The position numbers and the translations under genes are program-made. 64,000 nucleotides of DNA from Haliclona indistincta (Eukaryota; Porifera; Demospongiae; Haplosclerida; Chalinidae), in NCBI GenBank assembly GCA_964017065.1, contig OZ024790.1, forward strand, positions 2,350,631 through 2,414,630, read 5' to 3'. Below the pieces are notes generated by a model. The model had not been told where the DNA came from and made no database searches. It was given only the letters and a program-made list of their open reading frames with translations. Positions 1 to 9,189 of this stretch are shown here, one piece after another. Every line of letters starts with the position of its first letter. Position 1 is the first letter of the stretch.

Positions 1-700
1 AATCAGAAACTGTCACTCTGGAAGTTCTTTTCTATCTAATTTGTGCCTTTCGTTGTCTTGATATAACTCAGGTGCTGATGAAAAAATTAATCTAGTCCAA
101 TGAAACGTCATCAGAATTTCTAAATCTCAGTTCAAGATTCTGGCATGCTTATGTTCTATGGTATATGTACGTATGTGCAACAACAAATTGGCTTTGGCAC
201 CTTCCATTGTACTTAGTGAAGACTGATCTGTAAATATTACTATTCACTTAGCTAAAAATGAATATCTACAATAAAACAATTACATCTGATGCTTAATGTG
301 CGTCATAGAAATTTTTTGAACAATTAAAGATTCAACACACCATCAGCACTGTTAGAGTAAAGTAACACATGACACACATGATTAACCAGCTGTAGTCATG
401 CTATACAGTTTATTACAAACTAACTACTGTACTGCAAAAGTGAAATTATGGAATGAGATAGACTAAGTAAAACAGAACAGCTTATCAACTCCTTTTAGTG
501 TTTTAATTCTTCAGTTTAATATTCACACACTGATTCTGCTATGGTTGATGTGTACCATATGCTGTACAATCTGCCATCTTAATGCCATCACTGTGTGTGG
601 ATAATGTCAACAATAACATTTTTTACAATTTCTACGTAGTATAATCTAGCCTTGTTTGCATTGGTGTATCATATATTGAGTTGGTGGTGGTTTTTTGTAA
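1..700. other. AT-rich stretch without recognisable gene
   Basis: I see no open frame longer than about 60 codons with a recognisable product, no clear splice-bounded exon and no obvious terminal repeats here. It is AT-rich and may be intergenic sequence or distal UTR of a gene outside the window. Confidence 0.5.
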
Positions 701-716
701 GCTGTATAAATGTATT

Positions 717-1135
717 TAGACCACAGCTAAGCGATGTTGACCAATCAGGTTGCGTAGCTGCGGGTCCATAAATCTCATAATGGAATCCCGCCACTGCCGC
801 GACTTCATAATGGAATCCCACCACACGGCGCAGATTACGGTTCTGTGCGCGGAGTTCTACTGAATAATTTTAACAGCGCTCGCGTGTCCTTCCTCGTCGT
901 TCGCGTCGTTTCTGTTTGCTGTTGCTATGGTCTAAATCAGTTAGACAGCCCATCCAATCGGATCTACGCGATGTAGAAGCCCTCGCGCCGTTACCATAGC
1001 GCCCTCGCTACGCTCGGACGCTATATAGCAACGGCTCTCGGGCTTCTAAATCGCGTAGATCCTCGGATGCGCTCTCTAACTATTATTTATACTACAGCTC
1101 AATGTAATTCTAGAATCTGATTGGTCAGTGGAGGA
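717..1135 (+). mobile_element. Hairpin MITE, copy 1
   Basis: The outer ends are related inverted repeats: TGACCAATCAG near the left end and CTGATTGGTCA near the right. Inside lies a long imperfect hairpin at about 960-1062. Its arm GGATCTACGCG pairs with CGCGTAGATCC, around a central segment rich in CCTCGC and GCTCGG. The left part also contains two copies of a CATAATGGAATCCC motif. A reverse-orientation relative lies near 51640-51960. No coding capacity; probably a non-autonomous DNA element. Confidence 0.65.
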
Positions 1136-1698
1136 CAATATATCACGTATTCTTCCGCGGGAACTCGTATTATTCCGCTGGAAGTCATATTTTTCCGCTG
1201 GAAGTCATGTTTTCCTCTGAGTGGCATGAGTTTATCAATTTTCTACAGGTACTAGCTTTTGTATTTACTGAGCCAGTACGTGTTGTGTTCGCTTCTGGCA
1301 TGAGCAGCACAGCGTCTATAGACCCGGGCACTTGGCTACGATCGTCGATCGATGCAACGATTGACTTGCTATGTTAATTGTGCATGATAAACGTAAGAAA
1401 GCAAGTAACTCACCGCGTTTTGCTATGTTGACAGCTTAAAGCTTGCCTAATAAACGCACACAGCACGTACAAAAGACTGCTGGACTCTAGTAACTATCGT
1501 TCTAACCGTTCGTTGGAGACAAAGTTCAGCCATTGCCACGTGAAAACGCAAAGCGGCGTTTGTGGGTGTGGCAGTAGGGTCACAGCACGTGTTTTCGAGC
1601 AAGAAGAAACGCTCATGCTGCAGGAACTTGTCGTTTTGGGACGGTCATCAACCATTGTTTTTCAAAAAAAATCTGCGTCGGTTTATTGTTGCCATGTA

Positions 1699-1870
1699 GC
1701 TGTAGTATAAATACCTTAGACGACGAATCATCGGCAACTACGGGATTTAGAGCGCCTTGGCAACCGAAATAGACGCCCTCGTGCTACGCGCTCGGAACGT
1801 CTATACATCGGTTCCCGCGGCACTCTAAATCCCGTAGTTGCCTCGATCCGTCGTCTAACCTATATAACAC
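1699..1870 (+). mobile_element. Hairpin MITE, copy 2
   Basis: This is a long inverted repeat. The outer arm TTAGACGACG (about 1716) pairs with CGTCGTCTAA (about 1849), and the inner arm GGCAACTACGGG pairs with CCCGTAGTTGCC. The left end GCTGTAGTATAAATA is the exact reverse complement of a stretch at the right end of copy 1 (about 1090). The arm sequence differs from copy 1, but the fold and the central CCTCG...GCTCGG segment are kept. Confidence 0.65.
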
Positions 1871-1888
1871 TAATGCAATCCTTCACTT

Positions 1889-2346
1889 TTACCTTTTAAA
1901 GGTATGCAAATGACGCTTCAGTACAAAGGTATTGTACACAGAAGATATGATATTTCCAGTAAATGCAACCAACAGCAATACCCCGATCACTATCAGCACA
2001 CTAGTGGATAGTGGATGTGTTGATTGGACAAGTGAAATTGATGCAATGGATGTTTCTAAAGGTGATACATTACTTCTAGTGGTTGATTCTAAATTAGCCT
2101 CACCTCCGGAATAAATTTTTCCTTTAGAAATAATTGTTACAGTGACAATGAACTGGTACTGCAGTTCCTGGAGTCCTGGTACTACTCCAGAGGAGGCACT
2201 CGCTGGGTAGCTAACATTGACAATACCACACACTGTAATATAGTGTACAGTATAGTGGTACTCTGTATCTAGTAGTGTTACTGGAGTCCATGAGACATTA
2301 ACTGCTGTGCTGTTCAGTGCCTTCACTCTCACTCCAGTAACACGAG
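1889..2346 (-). CDS. FN3 receptor, last exon: FN3 domain, membrane segment, short tail
   Basis: This is the 3' exon of a minus-strand cell-surface protein. A fibronectin-III domain comes first (VNVSWTPV, then EYHYTVHY and YQFIVTVTIISKG). A hydrophobic membrane segment follows (SVLIVIGVLLLVAFTGNIIS), then a short basic tail KRHLHTFKR before the stop. The 5' border is an acceptor TATAG at 2347-2348 that follows the donor of the next exon upstream. The product is a type I-like membrane protein with an extracellular FN3 stack. Ligand and identity are unknown; sponges have many such receptors. The tail shows no kinase or other signalling domain. Confidence 0.7.
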
Positions 2347-2401
2347 CTATATTATTAATAATAATTTATTAGTAAATTCTTGATAACAATAAAACCTTAC
2401 G

Positions 2402-2665
2402 GATAGTGTCGGTAGTTGTTTGTTCTGTCACATTCTCTCCTGGTCCTATGATGGTGTATGCTCTGACACTGAATACAACAACAGTGTTGGGAGGGAGGTC
2501 CCTCAGTGTGTGCTGTGTGGCTGATGTGTTGAATTCTTCTCCTGTGTTGTAGCTAATCTGGTACATAGTAATAGGTCCATTGGGCTCTGAGGGAAGACTC
2601 CATGAGATGGTAAGTTGTATTGTTCTTGGACTGGCTGACAGATCAGACACTGCATGGACCAGGAA
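2402..2665 (-). CDS. FN3 receptor, FN3 exon
   Basis: One fibronectin-III domain: IQLTISWSLPSEPNGPITMYQISY, then TLRDLPPNTVVVFSVRAYT and GPGENVTEQTTTD. That is the usual W-P-Y-L-Y-V-A pattern of the fold. The exon is bounded by an acceptor GCAG near 2666 and a GTAAGG donor at about 2396-2401, and it reads into the exon at 1889-2346. One domain per exon is typical of FN3 repeats. It lies on the minus strand and belongs to the same gene as its neighbours on both sides. Confidence 0.7.
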
Positions 2666-2712
2666 CTGCATGCATACAGTGAGTATACACCAATTGCAGT
2701 GACATCACTCAC

Positions 2713-2979
2713 CATCCTGCAGTGGCTGGATCCAGTCCCTCCAGCATTGACTGCTGCCACTTGCACAGAGTAGCTGGTGAATGGAGTCAGTCCAGTCAAC
2801 ACATGCTGTCTGCTCCCCTCTCCTGTAGTGTTCACAATGGAGGTGCCATTGCTGTAGCGCAGTCTGTATTCAGTGATGACCCCTCTCTGGTCAGGGCAGG
2901 GTACTGTCCCCCAGACTACGGTTACTGCATCTCTTCTCCACTGATGTGTTAGTGAGTGATCCAGGAACACCAGTAGGAG
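2713..2979 (-). CDS. FN3 receptor, FN3 exon
   Basis: Another fibronectin-III domain: AVTVVWGTVPCPDQRGVITEYRLRY, then HVLTGLTPFTSYSVQVAAVNAGG. Borders are an acceptor CTATAG near 2980 and a GTGAGT donor at 2707-2712. N-glycosylation sequons (NGT, NTT) fit an extracellular position. It is one exon of the minus-strand receptor. Confidence 0.7.
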
Positions 2980-3041
2980 CTATAGAGAGAGACAAGTAGT
3001 TAGTATAACACAGACACTATTGCACTGCCTAACTGTCAGTG

Positions 3042-3185
3042 AGGGTAGTAGTGAAGAGCTCTTTTGATTCACTTCTGGTAGCACCATATACAGCTGTCAC
3101 TTTCACGGAACAAAAATTACCAGGATCGAGAGGAGTGATAGTGTAGTTGGTAGCTATGTTAACGATCACTGGATTGCCTGATAAT
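3042..3185 (-). CDS. Partial FN3-like exon of the receptor
   Basis: The minus-strand frame reads NYTITPLDPGNFCSVKVTAVYGATRSES and then a TAG. This resembles the second half of an FN3 domain. The downstream donor would be the weak CA/GTTAGG, so the exon may be degenerate. It lies between two convincing FN3 exons of the same gene. Borders are approximate. Confidence 0.4.
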
Positions 3186-3251
3186 GTTGGTACATTATCA
3201 TGTTACATTGGCTAGCTGTGGAATACAGTTTGACATGCTAAATTAACTCAC

Positions 3252-3514
3252 TCAATGTAATTATTTCTGTATTGCTATGAGCACTGGGCAGCACAGGAGC
3301 TCCCTCTGGTCCAAATGCTACTACAAAGATGGAGTATGTCTGTCCCAACACCAGTCCAGTCAGTGTCAGCTCAGTGGTGGTAGTAGTACTAGAACCAGCT
3401 GCTGTCTGGTAGAACACCTCATAGCCACCTAGTGCTGGTCCTGTTGATGGGGCAGTCCAGGAGACTCTAACAGTAGTGACAGCAGTCCTGGTCACAGTGA
3501 CAGCAGTGGGAGTA
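3252..3514 (-). CDS. FN3 receptor, FN3 exon
   Basis: A clear fibronectin-III domain: AVTTVRVSWTAPSTGPALGGYEVFYQ, a Ser/Thr-rich turn, then LTGLVLGQTYSIFVVAFGPEG. Borders are an acceptor TTGCAG near 3515 and a GTGAGT donor at 3246-3251. It continues the minus-strand receptor. Confidence 0.7.
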
Positions 3515-3568
3515 CCTGCAACTGATGGGAGAGAAGAAGGAGTGATTAACTCATTTTTAATCACTTAC

Positions 3569-3940
3569 CAAACACTGTGACAGTAGAGGATCCTGAACCC
3601 ATAACATTAAAGTCATTATCATCACTAGTATTATTGATACACGACTCAACAATCACAGTACAAGTGTATGTTCCTCCTACTCTTGGTTGAGGACCTGGTC
3701 TAACTGTGACACGAGTCATGTCTGGTTGTGTACTACTGATATACCGTGACCTGATCACATCACGAGTTAATCGTGAATCAAGTTCTCTGATATTAAAAAG
3801 CACGATGCTATCACGAGTACATCTAACTCTTGATGGTGGTCCAAATGAGACAGTGAAGGAGAGTGAGTACCCAATGTTAGGATCAGCATCTCTTGATGAG
3901 AGTATGGAGAGCGTCATGATGGAGTCCACTGTAGGACCAG
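3569..3940 (-). CDS. FN3 receptor, Ig-like exon
   Basis: The frame encodes an immunoglobulin-like extracellular domain. It has SLSFTVSFGPPSRVRCTRDS, then DMTRVTVRPG and the Y-x-C motif GGTYTCTVIVESCINNTS. It sits on the N-terminal side of the FN3 stack, the usual order for such receptors. Borders are an acceptor TGTGTAG near 3941 and a GTAAGT donor at 3563-3568. Immediately upstream the DNA becomes a foldback element, so the 5' exons of the gene are missing here or lie across the insertion. Confidence 0.6.
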
Positions 3941-3954
3941 CTACACAATAAACA

Positions 3955-4325
3955 AAAGAAAATTAAAAGATTTCTATCGAAATCAAAAGGATGTAGGGTT
4001 GTGAAATCTACCACTGGTCCACAATGTTAACTAACAAGAACAAGCATGGAATGGTAACACGATTGACTTGCTAACAGACCATAGATCCCTACATCAGTGG
4101 CTGCAGTGGTTGGCTATAGCTAGTTGCTGTTGACTGACACCTGACATGCATTCAGCTTGTGACAATATATTGATCTTATGTACAGCCACTGATGTAGGGA
4201 TCTATGGTCTGTTAGCAAGTCAATCGTGTTACCATTCCATGCTTGTTCTTGTTAGTGGACCAGTGGTAGATTTCACAACCCTACATCCTTTTGATTTCGA
4301 TAGAAATCTTTTAATTTTCTTGTTT
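3955..4325. mobile_element. Foldback (inverted-repeat) element, complete copy
   Basis: Two arms of about 150 bp face each other (about 3957-4108 and 4180-4325) around a loop of about 70 bp. The left arm begins AAAATTAAAAGATTTC and the right arm ends with its reverse complement. A related copy lies at 8599-8889. No coding capacity was found. Confidence 0.8.
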
Positions 4326-4349
4326 GTGTCCTTTTTTCTTTTTCAGTGA

Positions 4350-5232
4350 AGTTCTGTTCAATATCATGCACGTACTGTGCTGTCTTTGTTTCCACCATTG
4401 GTTTAGTTTTACTGTTGTTGATAGCTTTTCTTTATTATTAACAATTTTAAACTTTTAGCTAAAAATAATTGTTATGCTGTACATATCAGCTCGCCTACGC
4501 ATGCATGCAGCAGATACGAGCCTCGCCCACACTTGTTTGTAGACCTGTACTGCGGTTATAAATATCTGGCAAGCTCAGAACGGTGATCCTATACGAGCTT
4601 ACCGTTCTTCGAAGACTCCAGACTAATACCGGGTATGTATTCTCCGTGATCCATACGCTTGTGCTTGGTGTGCTTGGTCACGTGCGCTAACCACTGCTTG
4701 GTCACGTGCGTACTGCGCAATCACAATAATGGCGTAATGGCGTCTAACACTTAGCTGATAATGGATCACGATCGAGAAATCGCGGAATTTATATCGCCGT
4801 TTCGCTAAAAACAAACCTCAAAAGGCACCTGCCAGGAGAATTTCACGACTGTTCGTGGGTGTTTTGGTCTCGGCATTGCTCGCGTAAAGGCGCTAGGGGC
4901 GCTGAAGAAGAAAGAAAGAAAGAAAGAAGAAAACGAAGATGACGAAACTCGATTTTCACCGTTTCCAGGTTCGTCACTTTAGTAACAATTTCGAGCGATC
5001 TCCTTGCTACTGTAAGATGGGGCAACGCCAGAGGGCAGATTTAGGTGTCTTTTGACGTATACAAATCATCACCAGGCGAAATATCAGCGTTTGAACGCTA
5101 ATACATTGTATGTAGCCGCCATCTTGTTTTCCCGTTCAACCCTAAATAGGGAGGCACTACCGTGCCTCCCTAATAACAATGCAAATACCTTATTCACAGA
5201 ATAAGCATGAACACATCATCTGAATACATTAC
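4350..5232. repeat. Repeat-derived segment ending in a hairpin
   Basis: No gene is seen. A GAAGAAAGAAAG tract lies near 4907-4935. The right end (about 5112-5165) carries GCCGCCATCTTGTTTTCC, then CAACCCTAAATA, then the hairpin GGGAGGCAC-TACC-GTGCCTCCC. The same order (purine tract, GCCGCCATCTTG, CAACCCTAAATA, hairpin) recurs at the ends of the composite repeats at 25.8 and 58.6 kb, so this is probably a divergent relative. Confidence 0.5.
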
Positions 5233-5534
5233 CCAGTAGTTGTCAATCCTGTCCAGGTTGGGGATAGTAGTGTTGCACTTCATAATGCCCTGGTTGTTGG
5301 TCACATCACCATCCACTACTAGTCCGATTTGGTTAGTACATTTCAGTTGCTGGTATGGCACACTGTTACTGGGATCACTGGAGGCATTCGAGTGAATTAG
5401 GCATCGCGCAATCTATACTGACTAGAAACAATATACAGCACCTCCAACAATGGCTCCTATATTCGGGATGACATCAATATTGCCTGTGGCATTAGTAGTT
5501 TTGTTGCTACTGCAGCCATCAATCGGACTCTGGG
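5233..5534 (-). pseudogene. Remnant of extracellular-protein exons
   Basis: One minus-strand frame reads SPIDGCSSNKTTNATGNIDV, then AIVGGAVYCF, two stop codons, then NASSDPSNSVPYQQLKCTNQ and IPNLDRIDNYWV before a GTAATG donor. N-glycosylation sequons and spaced cysteines suggest an extracellular domain, perhaps the N-terminal part of the FN3/Ig receptor downstream. The two in-frame stops around 5420-5436 show decay unless an unusually short (24 bp) intron is removed. Confidence 0.4.
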
Positions 5535-5540
5535 CTGTGA

Positions 5541-6480
5541 TGTATCTACAAACGCCGGACGACCAGCAGGACAAAGACCAGTAGAGACGGCATCGCGGTG
5601 TCTATCCGATCTGAATTAGGGCCTAAGCTCCGTAAATTTGTATGCATGCAATACCACCGTGACGTTCGTTTGATATCCTGAACTACAGGAAATTAAAGAT
5701 TGACATGTTGTTGCAATCTATCGAGAGAGAGAGAGAAAGAGAGTGAAATAATCAGCTATTATATAGCAAGACTTTGGTACAAAGCTTTAGCTTGGAATCA
5801 TTCCAGTAACTTGCAAGTGTTGGTTAGAACTCATATCCTAGTGACTAAGCACTTGAAACACTCAGAAACAGCATCATCTCAGAGGTTGTTTAAAGTATTA
5901 GTTTGTGATCTCATGCAGTATCCAGGGTATTCTTATCTTAGGGATGTTTATACAGTTCCACTGTAGAGGTACAGTTGCTGTTAGGTAGACCACAACAAAT
6001 GTTTTTTTATACGGTAAAGGTCACAATTTGTTCAGTTGTTTTGCTGAACAAATGGAAATCATAAACTGTTGAAGCGCCATGAGGTAGCGGGTACAGTTAG
6101 CAAGATTCTAGACCAATGCTTGAATTATGAAATTGTAGCTTATTATGACATTGATGGGATCTGAATTTATGAGATGAATCTGTGCAATTCATTAGTAGTC
6201 GACATACCAACTTTTACTTTATTATTGCAACCATTTGCCTGCTGAAATTATTTCTTATACTCATTTTTTTTTACTCGATAACTCCCTCTCATCGTGTCCT
6301 TTCGTCAATAATTATCATAGAAAAGTGGAAGATCATTAATTTTATGTAATAAATAGAAGTGGACCAAGCTAGTATACTTCCTTGTGGGACTCCTTAACTC
6401 TTGAAGGACTCTGTCAGTAAATTGTCATGTGGTACGGAATCAAAGAAATCAGATGGATTGATGAGTGACTTGATGTTCAT
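5541..6480. other. Intergenic sequence
   Basis: No gene was recognised. A short plus-strand frame at 5700-5966 has no recognisable domain. The DNA around 6400-6480 (CAAAGAAATCAGATGG, GATGAGTGACTTGATG) matches the sequence before the death exons of genes 2 and 3, so the duplicated NLR unit begins before 6400. Confidence 0.45.
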
Positions 6481-6485
6481 AAAAA

Positions 6486-6590
6486 ACGAGCCCCGCCCTC
6501 GTTTTCAAGGTTACATTGTAAGTAGGCGGGATAGGGCGGGGTCGGAGTAAAGTTTAGCTCTTCCCTTTTCAGCATTCTTTTCTGTCCGTC
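6486..6590 (+). promoter_or_regulatory. GC-box promoter region of NLR-like gene 1
   Basis: Directly before the ATG at 6591 lie GAGCCCCGCCC and GGCGGGATAGGGCGGGGTCG, which are GC-box-like motifs. The same arrangement (GAGCCCCGCCCATG, GCGAGATAGGGCGTGGTCGC, a T-rich stretch, CTCTGTCCG, ATG) precedes genes 2 and 3. No TATA box is evident. Confidence 0.45.
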
Positions 6591-6963
6591 ATGGCTCAAG
6601 CTGCCTTCACTACAGTACAAGGTAAGACCACACTATCTCTGTTGATCCGTCTATCATAATGTCGTGTCCTGTGCTCAGATTTCAATGTCGACTCAGTTTT
6701 GTTTCATCTTCAAAAAGCCAAGTTTCCCTCTCACAAATGGAAATCTCTCGCCAATGGGCTGCGAATTGGCAGTCTCGTTCCAAGCATCGAAGCTAATAAT
6801 GTGAAGGACACGGTTGGTATGCTTCAGGAGCTAATCTCCCGGTGGGTAGGCAGCACTACCGGCAACCAGTGGGTCATGTTGATTGATGCTGTCAAGATGT
6901 GTGACGAGCCTGCTGTAGCTCAGGAGCTAGCTACAGCAGTTGGTTGCCCTCTAGCTCTCTCAG
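6591..6963 (+). CDS. NLR-like gene 1, exons 1-2: N-terminal death-fold domain
   Basis: Exon 1 (6591-6621) encodes MAQAAFTTVQ and ends at GTAAGA. Exon 2 (6679-6963) follows GTGCTCAG. The reading is an alpha-helical domain: FPSHKWKSLANGLRIG, IEANNVKD, MLQELISRWVGSTTGNQWVM, LIDAVKMCDEPAVAQELATA. The spacing (W-x2-LA-x-GL, IE, L-x-W, W-x2-LIDA, LA) fits the death-domain superfamily, used for homotypic recruitment in immune and apoptotic complexes. The exon ends CTCAG/GTACTA in phase 1, which joins perfectly to the NACHT exon at 12502. The 5.5-kb intron between them contains a MITE, a foldback element and an LTR element. An alternative is that exon 2 reads on to the stop at 7023-7025, giving a lone death-domain protein. 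Confidence 0.65.
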
Positions 6964-7025
6964 GTACTACAACAGATATTGATAGTAATCAGACAAAGCT
7001 GTTGAGTGTTAGTATGTGGACTTAA

Positions 7026-7469
7026 TTAATATTCCGTTTGGAATAAAAGCATTGCAGAATACAACCGGCAGAATATTAATTTTATGTGTTTATTCACACA
7101 TTCTGTGTGGGCAGCAATGGTACAGAATACTACAGAATGGTACAGTAGTTTCGTAGTGTAATGACAGACAATCTGGAAATATAGGGGGTTTGTCACTTCA
7201 GCCTGGCAGAGTGCCTTCAGTAATAGACTAGCTGAACCTCGCCCAGCTACCGGACAACTTTTACTTTGTTACCTAACACAAAATAAGTATCACATGACTG
7301 TTTGTACATGAAATAATTATAATGAAATCTTGCTTTTCATGAATGCAATATTTTATGGCGGCTCTTTGCGCCACACATATGAGCACCCTCACTATAATAC
7401 TGTTTTCTGAGCCTCTGTTGTTAGTTGGTCATGTGTAGAGAACTATTATGAACTATGATTTAGTGGAAA
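7026..7469. other. Intron sequence of gene 1
   Basis: AT-rich DNA with no exon seen. It resembles the sequence after the death exons of genes 2 and 3 (TTCCGTTT, CAGAATAC-type stretches). Confidence 0.4.
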
Positions 7470-7676
7470 TACCGTATAGCTAGATATTTTGGTGACTAAA
7501 ATTTTGGCGAATTTGGCGAATCGTCAAGCATCCGCCAAAATATTAGTCGCCAAACTCTGATTTTCTATTACAGCAATACGTGAGCCAGGCGCCGGGTGCC
7601 AAAATATTACCCGACAAACACAAAATCTTGGAGATTCGCCAAAATTTTGTCCACCAAAATTTCTAGCTATACGGTA
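7470..7676. mobile_element. Short inverted-repeat MITE
   Basis: The ends TACCGTATAGCTAGATATTT and AAATTTCTAGCTATACGGTA are inverted copies, and the similarity runs inward for about 40 bp (TTTTGGCGAAT / ATTCGCCAAAA). The 207-bp element has no coding capacity and lies in the large intron of gene 1. Confidence 0.75.
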
Positions 7677-7679
7677 GTT

Positions 7680-8598
7680 ATGTGATGATAATTAAATTTG
7701 AATAATTAAGTTTGTTATAATTTTTCCTATTTTACACCTTAGTGTTAAAAGCAAAGTGTATTGTAATCTCTGGTGTTTAATTATTAGTTACTGTCAGGAG
7801 CTTATCATTCCAAGGAGCATACAACTTCAAATAGCATAGTGGTAATAGCACAAAATAATTATATCCATTGCTTGGCGCGTTGAAAGAACTCCTTATTAGG
7901 CAGTTTATGTATGAGCTGTACGGCCACACGTACACGCTTGCTCGCAGTATAAATCTTGTGCACATTAGCGCCCCATAATATGTTCTGCTGTTTCATGCTT
8001 GTACGCTTGTAACTGTAGATTGGGAATTATCATCTATAAACGGCTTTGTTGGTTATCTTTTCTCATTATTTTAAATTCGATGCTTCGCATAATATAAATG
8101 TGCATTGTGTGTTTATAATTTTATTTCACGAACGACGAAATAATTTATTAATATTCTATATCAAAAATTTTCCAATTACAGCTCACAGTGTGTGTGTGTG
8201 ATTACTGGCAACAACTTAATAGCACTTACTCAGTTTAGCATCATACATGATAGTACATACTTCATGTAACACTGCACGAGGTGATTGGCTAAGCTGTATC
8301 TCAACAAGGGCAATACAGTGACATTGAGGTCTCACAAATGCTGACTTGAAAAATTCGATTTTCATGTATGAAATTCTAGTTTTTTTATACTGGACGTGTG
8401 TAATTTGAAACTCTCTCTGAAGCTTTGAAAGATAGTGAGTTTCAGCTTGCTCTGATGAACACTAATGGACTAGGTTGAAGTTATGTAGTCGGGAGTTATG
8501 TGTTTGATTTAGCATTGGGCAGTGATATAATGGATGAATCTCATTAAGTGGTCATGCAGCTATGATAACTCAGTATGGTAGCAGCAAATACATGCTAA
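7680..8598. other. AT-rich intron sequence
   Basis: No exon, gene or clear repeat was recognised. A short (TG)n run is near 8192. Confidence 0.4.
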
Positions 8599-8889
8599 AA
8601 GAAATTAAAAAGATTTCTATTGAAATCAAAAGGATGTAGGGTTGTGAAATCTACCACTGGTTCACAATGTAAACTAACAAGGAACAAGCATAGAATGGTA
8701 ACATGATTGACTTGCTAACAGACCATAGAACCCTACATCAGTGGCTGCTGTGGTTGACCTACTTGCTGATGACTGCTGACACCTGACGTGCATTCAGCTT
8801 GTGCACAGCCACTAATGTAGGGATCTATGGTCTGTTAGCAAGTCAATCATGTTACCATTCTATGCTTGTTCCTTGTTAGTTTACACATG
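8599..8889. mobile_element. Foldback element, truncated copy
   Basis: Related to the element at 3955-4325. The left arm (about 8600-8750) and the loop are present. The right arm stops at GTTAGTTTACAC near 8885, so the outermost part of the arm is missing. The LTR element begins only about 45 bp further on. Confidence 0.7.
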
Positions 8890-8934
8890 TTATGCTAATA
8901 CATGTAGTTGGTAATGGTAGGATGACGTTTTATG

Positions 8935-9150
8935 TGTAAACTAGTTCTTCCAAAAAAATACTCTCATTCAAATCATCACACGCACATTTATATACAAACA
9001 CACAGGAGGCCGTGCAAAACACAGCAACGAACAAACACAGAGGTCCATTATTCTACAACAATCACAATACATCAGTTCACAAGTTCAATCACAGTCACAT
9101 ACACCACAATACAGGAACAGGACTAGACAGGTTTCGACGACACTGTTACA
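8935..9150 (-). repeat. 3' LTR of a gag-protease retroelement
   Basis: This 216-bp direct repeat is, as far as I can read, identical to 11604-11819. On the plus strand it starts TGTAAACTAG and ends ACTGTTACA. The adjacent purine tract on the minus strand (AAAGGAGGGA, 9151-9164) marks this as the 3' LTR. The tetranucleotide TATG flanks the pair (8931-8934 and 11820-11823) and is a candidate target duplication. Confidence 0.85.
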
Positions 9151-9189
9151 TACTCCCTCCTTTGGAGAAGCTCGTCCCGAGCGTTAACC

